DNA of 64,000 bases from CADDYT01 sp035294125 (GCA_035294125.1 DATGLM010000049.1:186001-250000), one strand, 5' to 3'. Positions 18,748 through 28,160 are shown, numbered from the stretch's first letter. Notes: generated by a model not told the origin, from the letters alone. Made by a program: numbers and translations.

Positions 18748-19983
18748 ATGAGACGGAGAGGAACAACAGCCTTACTTGTGACGATAATTGTGTTACTGGT
18801 GGTCGTAATCGCGGGGCTGGGGTTTTTTGTGGCGCAGGAACTCCAGCTCCCCTTACCGATAAAAATACCTGGCATAAGCGCGGGCAGTACGGTGACTCCC
18901 GGAGTCCCTCCTACATCAACAGCCTCGTTTACGCCCACAGGCGTGCCACACGTGGTGGGGACGCAACTGGTAGATGCGAACGGCCATCCCCTGACCCTGC
19001 GTGGGGCGCAGATCGAAAGCCCATTTAACTATATTAAGGGATGGGAACAGGGGAAGACACCGGCGCAGGTCATGAATGCTCCCACCTCTTTCCAGGTTAT
19101 GGCACAGCAATGGCATATGAATGCGCTGCGCCTTCCTATCTCCAACTGGATCTACGCGAAGTATCCGACCAGTTACTTGAACCAGCTCGATGAAATCGTA
19201 CAGGAGGCCAATTCAGCAGGTCTCTACGTGATCCTGGACCTGCATGATGATATAAAAGCCGGATCACCATACGACCAGAATGCCACGCTTCCCAAAGTAG
19301 AAGACCTGAATTTCTGGAAGATCATCGCCGCTCACTTTAAAAACAATCCAATGGTCATGTTTGATCTATACAATGAGCCGAAGGAGCCGAACTGGAATGT
19401 CTGGCGCAATGGAGGGGTAGTGATTGATGGCGCGCACGTGGTTGGCTTCCAGCAGATGGTCGATGCCATCCGCTCCGTCGGCGCTCAGCAGGTAATCGTT
19501 CTCGAACCGGGTTCGGCTGGACACAGTGGCGAGAACAATAACAATCCTGAAGAAGGCGGATGGGCCACTTTTCCCGCCAATGATGCCATCAATGATCCCA
19601 ATGTGATGTATTCTCTGCACGTCTACCAGGATATCATTCAGTCTCCTCAGGCACAGAATCAGAAATGGGGACCACTGCTCAATCATGTTGCACTCTATTA
19701 TGGTGAGTGGGCTTTCCTGCCAAATGTACAGGGGAGTACCGGCGTAGCTCACTGTCAGAGCTTACCGACCAATGGGACACAAGCTTCGCAGGTAGTGACG
19801 AATTTTTTGAACTACATGGCGTCGATCCATGCAAACTGGACTGCCTGGGAATTCGCTCCTCCCTATATGGTACAGAGCTACTCATCGTATGCGCCTACAG
19901 TTTTTCCCGCAACGTTCACCTGTGGTGACTCAAAAGCTGTTGTTGGTATGGGTAGCATTATCAAACAGTACCTCGCCAGTTAA
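18748..19983 (+). CDS. Membrane-anchored glycoside hydrolase family 5 (cellulase-like)
   Basis: 411 residues. An N-terminal hydrophobic helix (about 8-30) acts as signal anchor, followed by a Thr/Pro-rich spacer and a GH5 TIM barrel. The acid/base Glu is in FDLYNEPKEPN and the nucleophile Glu in YYGEWAFLP. The HxH-type strand YSLHVYQD and the N-terminal ALRLPISNW also fit the clan. The substrate is a beta-glucan-like polymer by family. Its place inside a glycosyltransferase cluster suggests trimming or release of the cell's own polysaccharide rather than nutrient digestion (inference). Confidence 0.88.
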   Translation: MRRRGTTALLVTIIVLLVVVIAGLGFFVAQELQLPLPIKIPGISAGSTVTPGVPPTSTASFTPTGVPHVVGTQLVDANGHPLTLRGAQIESPFNYIKGWEQGKTPAQVMNAPTSFQVMAQQWHMNALRLPISNWIYAKYPTSYLNQLDEIVQEANSAGLYVILDLHDDIKAGSPYDQNATLPKVEDLNFWKIIAAHFKNNPMVMFDLYNEPKEPNWNVWRNGGVVIDGAHVVGFQQMVDAIRSVGAQQVIVLEPGSAGHSGENNNNPEEGGWATFPANDAINDPNVMYSLHVYQDIIQSPQAQNQKWGPLLNHVALYYGEWAFLPNVQGSTGVAHCQSLPTNGTQASQVVTNFLNYMASIHANWTAWEFAPPYMVQSYSSYAPTVFPATFTCGDSKAVVGMGSIIKQYLAS

Positions 19984-20008
19984 CAGTGAGGGATGGCAAT
20001 ATGCCGAA

Positions 20009-20035
20009 GGGGCTGTGGTTTCAGGCCGCAGCCCC
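20009..20035 (+). terminator. Hairpin after the GH5 gene
   Basis: Ten-base arms GGGGCTGTGG and CCGCAGCCCC with a seven-base loop, 26 bp past the GH5 stop. One G-U pair. There is no clear U-tract, so termination efficiency is uncertain. Confidence 0.5.
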
Positions 20036-20076
20036 GTTCTGCTAGAAAACAGTCATAAATAGAGGAGAGGATAGCA

Positions 20077-20175
20077 ATGCAGAGTGGGAACCCGGAGCCT
20101 ACCAACGCCATTGTCGGTAGGCGGGTTGGGGGACGCCAGTACCCCAATCCAAGTATACTTGACGGTTTGAGATAG
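20077..20175 (+). other. Possible 32-codon ORF between GH5 and flippase genes
   Basis: The 399-bp gap 19984-20382 holds one short ORF worth noting. ATG 20077 is preceded by GAGGAGAGG with good spacing and reads 32 codons to TAG, beginning MQSGNPEPTNAIVGRR. I recognise no family. It may be a real small protein, a leader or a gene remnant. No other coding signal is seen in the gap; the flippase ribosome-binding site GGAGAGATAG lies at its right edge. Confidence 0.25.
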
Positions 20176-20382
20176 CGCAAGCTCTCCAATACCCTTTTGT
20201 CTGCCAGTGCTATCTTCCCGGAAGAATTTAGGAAAGGAGAGGGGTGTTTCCTCCCATTGCCTCAACGCTAACGGCTCTCCACGTCCCATTTTTTGATGAA
20301 TATTTGTCGCGTGAAGTTGCGAATTGGCATGATATACGTTGCAATACTTGGACACTGCTTTATATACCAGGAGAGATAGCTT

Positions 20383-22026
20383 ATGAGTACATCACAGGAA
20401 CCAAAACAAAAACAGGAAACAGTATCTCAAGAGAAGGATAAACAAGAGCAAACGGCTACCGTCGCGGTTGAAGTTGAAGCGCGCCCGTCTGATACAGCAA
20501 GCGAGACGGTAGATAGCCAGAAGACAGCGATAAAGGCGACTGAGGAAGAGAGTATCCCTCTCTATCGCAAGTATCGATGGTTGCGCATATTTCGCTTTAG
20601 CTTGCAAAATTTCCGTCCCGGCAACGATCTGGCTTTGCGCCGCTTCAGCATTATGGAAGCGATGGCCTTGCTGATTACTGCCTATCTTGCTTCACGCGGA
20701 CTGGGGCTGGTGCGCCAGACGCTGTTCAACGGCCTTTTTGGCACAGGTCCAGAGGCGACTGCCTACCTTGCCGCTGTGCGCGTGCCGGACACCCTCTTCG
20801 ACCTTGTGATCAGTGGCGCGTTGAGCACGGCCTTGATTCCCGTTTTTGTTTCCTACCGGCGCAATCAGGGTGAGCAGGCGATGTGGCGGCTCGCCTGCCT
20901 GGTGCTCAACTATTTGCTGGTCATTCTGGCCGTTGTGGTCGTAATCGGTGAATTCATCGCGCCTGCCTTTGTCACCCACCTGCTGGTTCCCGGCTACGCT
21001 GCGGCTGAGCAGGCAAAAGTGATTAGCCTGACGCGCATCATGCTCTTGCAGCCGCTCATCCTGGGCATAGGCACGGTGGCAACCGCCATCCTGAGCAGCA
21101 GGCGGCAATTTCTGCTGCCTGCCCTTGCCATTGCCGTCTACAATCTGGGCATTATCGGCGGTCTGCTGGTCAGCCTTATTGTGCCAGGCGTGGGGATTTA
21201 TGGGCCAACATTTGGTGTACTTGCCGCGGCCGCGCTGCAGGTGCTTGTGTTGGGATTCGGGCTGGTGCGAGAGGGCGCCAGCTACAGCTTTACCTGGGAT
21301 ATACGCGATTCCGGCCTGTGGGAAGCGCTGCGTATGCTCGGCCCCAATGCCCTCTCTGTCACCATTGCCTCTTTCGCCGTCGTTCTGGATACCGCCTTCA
21401 TCTCGTATTATCCAGACCGCAACAGCCTTGCCGCCCAGCACAACGCGCACCTGCTCTTCTCGCTGCCGGTGACGCTGGTGGGCCTTGTCATCGCACAGGC
21501 CGCTCTGCCATATATGTCGCTGCAGGCGGCAAAGGCGCGCTATTTTCGCCTGCGCCAGACCGTCCTGGTGGTGGTTGGCGGCTCCGTGCTCTTGAGCGTT
21601 CCCTGCGCCCTGTTCCTCTACTTGCTGGGGCGGCCCATGATTCGCATCTTATTCCAGCACGGCGCTTTCACCCATCACGCCACCGCGCTGACCACTCTGG
21701 CGTTAATCGGCTATGCTGTTGGTCTGCCGGGACAGGTCGCGGGACAGCTGCTGGCGAAAAGCCTCTACTCGCTGAAGGATACCTTCACCCCGCTCTGTAC
21801 CAATATCCTGATGCTGGCCGCACGTGTCGGCCTGACTCTCATGTTTATCAGAATACTGAGCGGCAAATATCTGATTCTCGCCATCCCCCTTGCCCTTTCG
21901 ATTGCCGCCACGGCTGAGGCGCTGCTGCTCGCCCTGCTCCTCTTCAATCGCCTGCGTAAGAAGATCAGGCTGGACAAGGGGTGGCTGCGCCTGCAATCAC
22001 GCCGGACGGCGGCAAAGGCAGTTTAG
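20383..22026 (+). CDS. murJ: MurJ/MviN-family lipid-linked oligosaccharide flippase
   Basis: 547 residues. A charged, probably cytoplasmic N-terminal tail of about 75 residues (Lys/Glu/Gln rich) precedes about 14 hydrophobic segments. Family signs include SRGLGLVRQTLFN near the start of the fold, PDTLFDLVISGALSTALIPVF, and RILFQHGAFT. MurJ proteins flip lipid II for peptidoglycan. In this polysaccharide cluster the protein could serve either lipid II or a lipid-linked exopolysaccharide unit. Start chosen by GGAGAGATAGCTT before the ATG. Confidence 0.88.
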   Translation: MSTSQEPKQKQETVSQEKDKQEQTATVAVEVEARPSDTASETVDSQKTAIKATEEESIPLYRKYRWLRIFRFSLQNFRPGNDLALRRFSIMEAMALLITAYLASRGLGLVRQTLFNGLFGTGPEATAYLAAVRVPDTLFDLVISGALSTALIPVFVSYRRNQGEQAMWRLACLVLNYLLVILAVVVVIGEFIAPAFVTHLLVPGYAAAEQAKVISLTRIMLLQPLILGIGTVATAILSSRRQFLLPALAIAVYNLGIIGGLLVSLIVPGVGIYGPTFGVLAAAALQVLVLGFGLVREGASYSFTWDIRDSGLWEALRMLGPNALSVTIASFAVVLDTAFISYYPDRNSLAAQHNAHLLFSLPVTLVGLVIAQAALPYMSLQAAKARYFRLRQTVLVVVGGSVLLSVPCALFLYLLGRPMIRILFQHGAFTHHATALTTLALIGYAVGLPGQVAGQLLAKSLYSLKDTFTPLCTNILMLAARVGLTLMFIRILSGKYLILAIPLALSIAATAEALLLALLLFNRLRKKIRLDKGWLRLQSRRTAAKAV

Positions 22027-22235
22027 AACTGCCGCCTATAGTTGCGCAGCATGACCGGCGCCTCAATGGTCACGACTCCGCGCCATTCGAGGGCGGCGAC
22101 CGGGTTCCAGGCGAACCAGTTGCATTGCCACCCACCGTCTTTCTGCTGCGCTGCTGCCAGCGCGTCCAGGTGCGCGGCGATTAGCTCATCAGAGAAGAGG
22201 CGGCGCGCAGGGCTGTGTGGGTCGGGAGCACATTT
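22023..22235 (-). pseudogene. C-terminal remnant of a prenyltransferase/squalene-oxidase repeat protein
   Basis: Reverse-strand reading gives a tail with AHLDALAAAQQKDGGWQC, then NWFAWNP and ALEWRGVVTIEA, ending in a stop next to the flippase stop. The QQ-x-DGGW and LEWRG elements are typical of the last repeat of bacterial prenyltransferase/squalene-oxidase-repeat proteins, which are normally over 250 residues. Upstream (above about 22235) the reading no longer resembles the family and runs antisense to a WYL fragment. The gene therefore looks truncated by a junction near 22200-22235. Confidence 0.5.
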
Positions 22236-22441
22236 GCCACCCTCGAAGGGACATCCACAGGCATCTTGCTGCGCGCCTGCGACGATGACCTCCAACGTAC
22301 CGCCCGCTTCCTCGTCAGTCTCGGCTGCCTTTTTCGCGTGCTGCATCCCCGGAACTCATAGAGGAATTGCGCCTGCTGGCAAGCGACATTCTTGCTATAA
22401 CGAAAGCGGGCGAAGATCAACCTGCGACTCCTCCAGGTTAA
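22185..22441 (+). pseudogene. C-terminal remnant of a WYL-domain (YafY-type) regulator, frameshifted
   Basis: Forward reading from 22185 gives a tail with ATLEGTSTGILLRACDDDL and RTARFLVSLGCLFRVLHP. After the C run at 22347-22350 it continues one frame over as PELIEELRLLASDILAIT to a stop at 22441. Adding one C would restore a continuous PPELIEELR, the usual end of WYL-domain transcription factors. The N-terminal helix-turn-helix and most of the WYL domain are missing. It meets the prenyltransferase tail head-on, so two truncated genes are joined here. Confidence 0.5.
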
Positions 22442-22477
22442 TAAGAGAATGCCTCCGGTGGCTTTTCCCTGTTCGCT

Positions 22478-25400
22478 TCACCCGTGCCATACCTGCTGCC
22501 AGCCACTGCCGTCTTTTTGCAAGAGCATAGCAGAGCCATCAGGGCTGATCTGGATGTGCGAGATAGAGGTAGCAGTTACCTGCCAGTTTATAGTGCCAGT
22601 AGCGGTATTCAAAGCATACATATCTTCGTGTGAGCACACTTGCTGTGTGCTGGTTATGCAAAGAGTAGCAAGCAATGTGTTCTGGTTTGCGATGATGTCG
22701 ACGTTGGTGAAGATGGCTTGCCCGGATGGGTGGAATTGCCAGAGCGTTGCGCCCGTCTTGCTATCGAGGGCCATGAGCATCGGGCTGGAGCCGTTGTTTG
22801 TACTGAGAGCGATGTAGATTTGTTTACTACTGGCCGATAAATCGGCGGTGCGCACGATGAATTGCGCGCCTACGGGGTGGGTGGCGGGCGCTGACAACTT
22901 TCGTGTCCAGATAATGTGCTGGCTGGTGAGATCGATGGCCTCGATCTGCTCGTTGCCATAGGCCAGCAGCGTGTTGTTGCCAACGAGGTTGAGGCCGCTT
23001 GTCGATTGTGAGGTGGCGGAGGTGGGGATGGGGGTAGTCCACAGGGTGTTGCCGAAGGCCGGGCCTATGGCGTAGATACTTTTGCTGCGGGCGACGAGCA
23101 GCAGGTTGTTCGTCTCTGCCAGTTGGCCCTCTTCCTGCAAGAGGGAGCGTGGGTCATCGCTGCCGAATGATCTGCGCCAGGCTATCTGCCCCATCTGTGA
23201 GTCGATGGCATACACGGCCCCATCGACCTGCCAGAAAATGCGACGACCCTGGAGAAGCAGCGTGCCGTTATCAGGCGGTGAGTCGAGCGGCTCTTGTGGG
23301 CCGAAGACACGCCAGGCAACGAGGCCACTGGACTGGTCCATGGCCATGAGCTGGATAGCTGCTGCGCCGGTGGGAGAATTGGTCTGGCGGATGGCGAGGT
23401 AGATCAAGTGCGCATCGGCTCCGAGCACCGTCGCTCTCTGCTGGTCACCGGGGGTGACGATGGCACTCTGCCAGAGTAGCTGGCCTGTGTTGAGATTGAG
23501 CAGGGAGAGCACGAACAAGGAATCCAGTGGAGGTGGATAGGCCGGGTCAGCCGGAGCAAAGGCGTAGGGCATGGGATTGTGGCCGCTCAGCGCGAGCAGA
23601 AGCGTTCCCGGCTGTGCCGAAACGGCAGGCACCGAGAAGGTGCCTGCGCTGGCAAAGGTCTGCCAGCGTAGAATGCCGTTTGTGTCGATGGCCTGCACGC
23701 GCTGCATATTCCCATCTCCCGCTACCGGTACCGCGAGGATGCTGCCCTGGGCATTCGCCGCCAGCGCTTCTGTCGATGCTGTAGCTGTGTGCTGCCAGTG
23801 CGTCAAACCCGAGTGGATATCTAGCAGTGCGATGCTCTCCTGCGCCTGATCCAGTTGCGTGTAGCCGACAACGCAGGCAGCGAGCCATCCCACGAGCAGG
23901 ACAATGATTGCCAGTTTGCGCCAGGAGTGTCCTGGACATTCGGTTTTCCTGGCCGTGGTTGGTTGCCCGCGTGCCAGCCGGTTTAGCGCCTGCTGGTAGC
24001 GCTGCTTCTGGATTCCCCAGGGGAAGAACAAGAGCAGCAGGAGGGCGAGGAAGCTCAGGAGCGTCGTTGCCAGCAGGAGCAGGCGCTCTATTGTCATCGA
24101 GCGCAAGGCAGTGCCGCTATCGGCTTGCAAGCTGATGAAAAGCAGAGTGCTGTGCGATGGCTCAAGCAGCGCGGTCGGGGCGGCGCTGATGTCCTGGAAT
24201 TGCGATTGCCAGCGTGGTTGGCCGCTGTCGGCGTCGAAAGCCGCAATGCTGAGCGTGGAGCTATCCTGTTGTTGCTCAAGGATAACGAGATGCTGAGCGC
24301 TATCCACCAGGGGCGTGAAGACGCGCCCGGCATCCGCGCTTATTGCGCTGGCGGCAAGCTGGCGCGACCAGCGCACATTGCCGGTTGCGGCATCGAGCGC
24401 GTACAACCAGAGTTCTGGCTGGATCTGCGGCGCTTTCCAGGCGATTCCGCTGGCGAAAATAGTGGTATTCGTCGCGCTTACCTGCTCACTGGCCTGGTAG
24501 AACTGTGCGGGAGTCAATGAAAGCACGCCAGCCGCTGTCATAGACCCCGCCCGCCCGTGAAACGTCCAGACCGGTGAGCCGTCACTCGCGCTGAGAGCCA
24601 GCAAGCCGTCGGCGCTGGCGGCGATGAGCAAGTGTTGTGAGCCACTATTAGAGAGCAGGAGGGTACGCGCCGCGTGGGGTGAAGTCCAGAGCACTGTGCC
24701 ATCGCTGCTGTTCAAGGCGAAGATGGTATGATCGCCCGCTACGTAGAGCGTTCGACCGGCGAGCAGCAGTGGCGGCGCGTAATTGAGGGTATCACGCAGG
24801 TTTGCCGTCCAGCGCAAGGAGCCAGTTTGCAGATCATAAGCCGCTATCTGCCCTGCGGTCGCTGATTTGACTGTGTAGAGCGTATCGCTATCAAATGCCG
24901 GTTGGAAGGCATGGACTCCGAGGGCCGGTTGATCGCCTGCCATTTGCCAGAGCAGTTGCCCGTGCGATGTTGTCACTTCTAGCCCATGCTCGCTCTCGAT
25001 GATAAGATCGCCTCGCTTCGTGACGCTGAGCGTCCCATGCCTTAGAGGCGTGCTGAACTGTCTCTGTTGTTGCCAGGAGGTACCATGCTGCTGGAAAAGG
25101 AACGTTTGCTGCCCGCTCACTAGAGCGAAAAAAACGGGTGATGGCCCGGCAGTGGGGGCGATAATCGTATCCCCGCTATATCTGTTCCCCATATCTTCCC
25201 GCGTCAACATTGCCCCGTTAGCCGGGTTAAAGGAAGAGATGTAGAGATGGGTGGCGCTGATATCCTGCCAGAGGAGAAGTGAGCTGGTCAGGAATACTGC
25301 CAGTGAGACGAGAAGCAGCCCTGCACGTGCTAACTGCGGGCGTCGTCTCCTCCTGGCCTGCTTCTCCGGCAAGGGCTGCGTGGCTATCTCAGTCTCAGCA

Positions 25401-25903
25401 GGTGGCTCAATCGTGGTGGCTGTTTCCTGCTGAGAAGGTGGTTCAATTGCGGTGTCTGCTTCCTGTGCGGAAATCTCAGGCTCTGGCGCGACAACGACCT
25501 TGTCAATGCTCGCCTCAACATCAACCGCTTCTGTATCCTGAAAGGGCAAGTCCGTAGAGGCAATGCCTTGTGCTTGCCCGCCATCGTCCCTACCGGCTTC
25601 CTCGATCTGATTGGTTATCTCAATGCTGGCTTCTATTTCAGCGGATTTGATTTCTTCGATGCTGGCTTCGGCATCAAACGGGCTGCTCTCAAGCTCGTCG
25701 AGGCCGTCGGGATAGGGCGTATCAAGCGGGGTGTCGAATGGTGCTGGAAGCGGCGTTTCGGGAGTGAGGATGCCTTTCTTCTTCCGTTTCTTTCCCTTAC
25801 TGCTCCGTTTTGCCTTTCTCCGTTTAGCAGGTGAATCTGGCGTTCCTTTTGCCGTATTGGCTGGTTCCGCTTGCGCCGTATTCTCTGGTTCCACGACTGT
25901 CAT
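22478..25903 (-). CDS. Giant membrane protein with two PQQ-like beta-propellers
   Basis: 1141 residues. A charged cytoplasmic N-terminus (about 1-195, Lys/Arg then Glu/Ala/Ile rich) leads to a helix (GLLLVSLAVFLTSSLLLW). A PQQ-type propeller with repeated blades such as LYVAGDHTIFALNSSDGTVLW follows. Then come a helix (LLLLATTLLSFLALLLLLFF), a short loop, a third helix (LAIIVLLVGWLAACVVGY), and a second propeller to the C-terminus (YALNTATGTINW). Both propellers should face the outside. The architecture looks like an internal duplication of helix plus propeller. No catalytic residues are recognised; an envelope scaffold or sensor role is possible. AGGGG precedes the ATG. Confidence 0.82.
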   Translation of the reverse strand: MTVVEPENTAQAEPANTAKGTPDSPAKRRKAKRSSKGKKRKKKGILTPETPLPAPFDTPLDTPYPDGLDELESSPFDAEASIEEIKSAEIEASIEITNQIEEAGRDDGGQAQGIASTDLPFQDTEAVDVEASIDKVVVAPEPEISAQEADTAIEPPSQQETATTIEPPAETEIATQPLPEKQARRRRRPQLARAGLLLVSLAVFLTSSLLLWQDISATHLYISSFNPANGAMLTREDMGNRYSGDTIIAPTAGPSPVFFALVSGQQTFLFQQHGTSWQQQRQFSTPLRHGTLSVTKRGDLIIESEHGLEVTTSHGQLLWQMAGDQPALGVHAFQPAFDSDTLYTVKSATAGQIAAYDLQTGSLRWTANLRDTLNYAPPLLLAGRTLYVAGDHTIFALNSSDGTVLWTSPHAARTLLLSNSGSQHLLIAASADGLLALSASDGSPVWTFHGRAGSMTAAGVLSLTPAQFYQASEQVSATNTTIFASGIAWKAPQIQPELWLYALDAATGNVRWSRQLAASAISADAGRVFTPLVDSAQHLVILEQQQDSSTLSIAAFDADSGQPRWQSQFQDISAAPTALLEPSHSTLLFISLQADSGTALRSMTIERLLLLATTLLSFLALLLLLFFPWGIQKQRYQQALNRLARGQPTTARKTECPGHSWRKLAIIVLLVGWLAACVVGYTQLDQAQESIALLDIHSGLTHWQHTATASTEALAANAQGSILAVPVAGDGNMQRVQAIDTNGILRWQTFASAGTFSVPAVSAQPGTLLLALSGHNPMPYAFAPADPAYPPPLDSLFVLSLLNLNTGQLLWQSAIVTPGDQQRATVLGADAHLIYLAIRQTNSPTGAAAIQLMAMDQSSGLVAWRVFGPQEPLDSPPDNGTLLLQGRRIFWQVDGAVYAIDSQMGQIAWRRSFGSDDPRSLLQEEGQLAETNNLLLVARSKSIYAIGPAFGNTLWTTPIPTSATSQSTSGLNLVGNNTLLAYGNEQIEAIDLTSQHIIWTRKLSAPATHPVGAQFIVRTADLSASSKQIYIALSTNNGSSPMLMALDSKTGATLWQFHPSGQAIFTNVDIIANQNTLLATLCITSTQQVCSHEDMYALNTATGTINWQVTATSISHIQISPDGSAMLLQKDGSGWQQVWHG

Positions 25904-26043
25904 GGTCCCCTATACTTTCCTCGTAATAGTAATGAGAGCTTCAGTCTATCAAAAAAACGTGGCGATGGCAAAGAGTTGGCACTGATAGCTACGAGTATAG
26001 TACTATATATAGGTCGGGCTTTGTTTGCAGCAGGGAGGAGTCG

Positions 26044-26967
26044 ATGCGCACGTTGAATCTACATCAACTGGCAACCTTCCAGGTGGTTGCGAAGCATTGT
26101 AGCTATGTTCGTGCGGCTGAGGAGTTGCATTTCAGTCAGCCTGCCGTCTCGGCTCAGATACGCCAGCTTGAGGAGACGCTGGGGGTGAAGCTGTTTGACC
26201 AGATCGGTCGCAGGACGCACCTGACGCAGGCCGGAGAGGAACTCTATCGCTATAGCCAGAAGATTTTCTCGCTGATCGATGAGACATTGGAGACGATGGA
26301 GGCGCTGCGCAGCCCCCACTATGGGCGGCTGAGCGTGGGCGCGGATACGACGGTTGGCACATATGTCATTCCTGATCTGCTAGGGAAGTTTCACAAGAGC
26401 TATCCTGAAGTTGAAATTACGCTGGAGGTGGTGAATCGCTCCACGCTGGTCGATGCGCTGCTCAACAATCGTGTCGATCTGGCGGTGATGGGCAGGGTAC
26501 CCGATGAAGTTCCTGTGACCATCGAGCCGTTCAAACCCAACGAACTGGTGCTGATTGCCTCTCCCACGCACCGACTGGCGGGACGCAAAAACGTACCGTT
26601 CGAGGAACTGGCGCGGGAGCATTTCCTCATGCGTGAGGTCGGTTCGGGGACAAGGGCGGCCCTGGAGACGGTTTTTCAGGAGGAGGGTTTGCCACTGCTG
26701 GTGAGCATGCAGGTAGGCAATAACAGCGCCATCAAGCAGGGGGTCGCGGCTGGTCTGGGTATCGCCCTCATCTCGCGGGCCGCCATCGATATGGAACTTG
26801 AGACCAATCGCCTGACCATCCTTGATGTTGAAGGCTTTCCCATCATGCGCCAGTGGCGTATTGTTCACCTCAAAGACAAACACCTTTCCGCTACCGCTCG
26901 TGCCTTCAAGGCCTTCTTGCTGCAACATGCGGACAGGCGGCTGCGCAGGCAAGAGAAGGCAAGCTGA
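26044..26967 (+). CDS. LysR-family transcriptional regulator
   Basis: 307 residues. N-terminal winged helix with HQLATFQVVAKH, SQPAVSAQIRQLEETLGVKLF and the wing RRTHLTQAGEEL; C-terminal periplasmic-binding-like effector domain. GGGAGGAG precedes the ATG. It is followed after 16 bp on the same strand by acyl-CoA dehydrogenase, MaoC and CitE-like genes, so it probably heads that operon and controls it, with a CoA-ester or free acid as likely effector (inference). It diverges from the PQQ propeller gene across about 140 bp. Confidence 0.92.
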   Translation: MRTLNLHQLATFQVVAKHCSYVRAAEELHFSQPAVSAQIRQLEETLGVKLFDQIGRRTHLTQAGEELYRYSQKIFSLIDETLETMEALRSPHYGRLSVGADTTVGTYVIPDLLGKFHKSYPEVEITLEVVNRSTLVDALLNNRVDLAVMGRVPDEVPVTIEPFKPNELVLIASPTHRLAGRKNVPFEELAREHFLMREVGSGTRAALETVFQEEGLPLLVSMQVGNNSAIKQGVAAGLGIALISRAAIDMELETNRLTILDVEGFPIMRQWRIVHLKDKHLSATARAFKAFLLQHADRRLRRQEKAS

Positions 26968-26983
26968 GGAGGAATTATCTGGT

Positions 26984-28150
26984 ATGGATGCGACCCCCGA
27001 TTTTGAAAAGCAGATGGTGATAGAGGAGGTGCGCCGCTTTGTCGACCGCGAGGTTATCCCTGTGGCGCGTGAACTGGAACACGACGATATCTATCCCGTG
27101 GAGTTGATCGAGAAGCTGAAGCAACTGGGTATCTTCGGCGTCACCATTCCCGAAGAGTACGGCGGCCTGGGCCTCGATTTTGTGACCTACGCACGCATTA
27201 TCGAAGAACTCTCTCGCGGCTGGATGAGCCTGAGTGGCATCGTGAATACACACCTGCTGGTTGCCTATATGATCGCGACGCATGGCACGCGGGAGCAGCG
27301 CCAGCGTTTCCTGCCCGTCATGGCCGAGGGCGATCGGCGCGCCGGTCTCTGCCTTTCGGAAGCGAGCGGGGGCAGCGATGTGCAGGCTATCCAGATGACG
27401 GCGACCCGCGAGGATGGGAATGGGGGCTACGTGCTCAACGGCTCCAAGCTCTGGGTCACGAACGCTATCAACGGCAGCATCTTCGCTGTGCTGGCGCGCA
27501 CCGATATCCACGCGAAGCCAGCCTATCGCGGCATGAGCATCTTCCTCGTTGAAAAGGAGACGCCTGGATTGAGCGCGGGCCGTCGCTTCGAGAAGCTGGG
27601 CTACAAGGGCGTGGAGACGGCGGAACTACTCTTCGATGCCGTGCGCGTTCCCGTGGCGAATCTGCTTGGCGGCAAGGAGGGCGAGGGTTTCAAGCATGCC
27701 ATGAGCGGCCTGGAGGTCGGGCGCATCAATGTGGCGGCACGCGCCGTTGGCGTGGCGCAGGCGGCCTTCAATGATGCCATCCGCTACGCGCAGCAGCGTG
27801 TCAGCTTTGGCAGGCCGCTTGCTCAGCACCAGGCCATCCAGATGAAGCTGGCCGACATGGCAACGCGCATCGAGGCTGCGCGCCTGCTGGTGCTGAAGGC
27901 GGCGCAGCAGAAGGATCGCGGCGAGCGCAGCGACCTCGAGACGAGCATGGCAAAGCTCTTTGCCTCCGAAATGTGCCAGGAGGTCACGCTCGAAGCCATG
28001 CGCATCTTTGGCGGCTTCGGTTACACAAAAGAGTTCAATGTCGAACGCTACTACCGCGACGCCCCGCTCATGCTCGTCGGCGAAGGCACCAGCGAGATCC
28101 AGCGTCTTGTCATTGCCCGCCAGCTATTGCAAAAATATGCCATCGCATGA
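26984..28150 (+). CDS. Acyl-CoA dehydrogenase (short/branched-chain type)
   Basis: 388 residues, the normal length of short-chain acyl-CoA dehydrogenases. FAD/substrate motifs are visible: CLSEASGGSDVQAI, KLWVTNAINGSIF, and near the C-terminus LVGEGTSEIQRLVIARQLL, where the Glu before GTSEIQ is the catalytic base. It oxidises an acyl-CoA to the 2-enoyl-CoA with electron-transferring flavoprotein as acceptor. GAGGAGG stands upstream of the ATG at 26984. With the MaoC hydratase and CitE-like lyase it forms a dehydrogenation, hydration and cleavage sequence. It lacks the N-terminal extension of methylsuccinyl-CoA dehydrogenase. Confidence 0.93.
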   Translation: MDATPDFEKQMVIEEVRRFVDREVIPVARELEHDDIYPVELIEKLKQLGIFGVTIPEEYGGLGLDFVTYARIIEELSRGWMSLSGIVNTHLLVAYMIATHGTREQRQRFLPVMAEGDRRAGLCLSEASGGSDVQAIQMTATREDGNGGYVLNGSKLWVTNAINGSIFAVLARTDIHAKPAYRGMSIFLVEKETPGLSAGRRFEKLGYKGVETAELLFDAVRVPVANLLGGKEGEGFKHAMSGLEVGRINVAARAVGVAQAAFNDAIRYAQQRVSFGRPLAQHQAIQMKLADMATRIEAARLLVLKAAQQKDRGERSDLETSMAKLFASEMCQEVTLEAMRIFGGFGYTKEFNVERYYRDAPLMLVGEGTSEIQRLVIARQLLQKYAIA

Positions 28151-28160
28151 GGAGATACAT

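Noticed and set aside
20692..21450. Reverse-strand open frame opposite the flippase gene
   Set aside because: Composition is His/Gln/Arg-rich shadow sequence, and the forward strand encodes a clear membrane protein.
26984..28150. Methylsuccinyl-CoA dehydrogenase of the ethylmalonyl-CoA pathway
   Set aside because: That enzyme carries an N-terminal extension and is about 550 residues; this protein is 388 and has the ordinary short-chain form. No ethylmalonyl-CoA mutase or crotonyl-CoA carboxylase is nearby.
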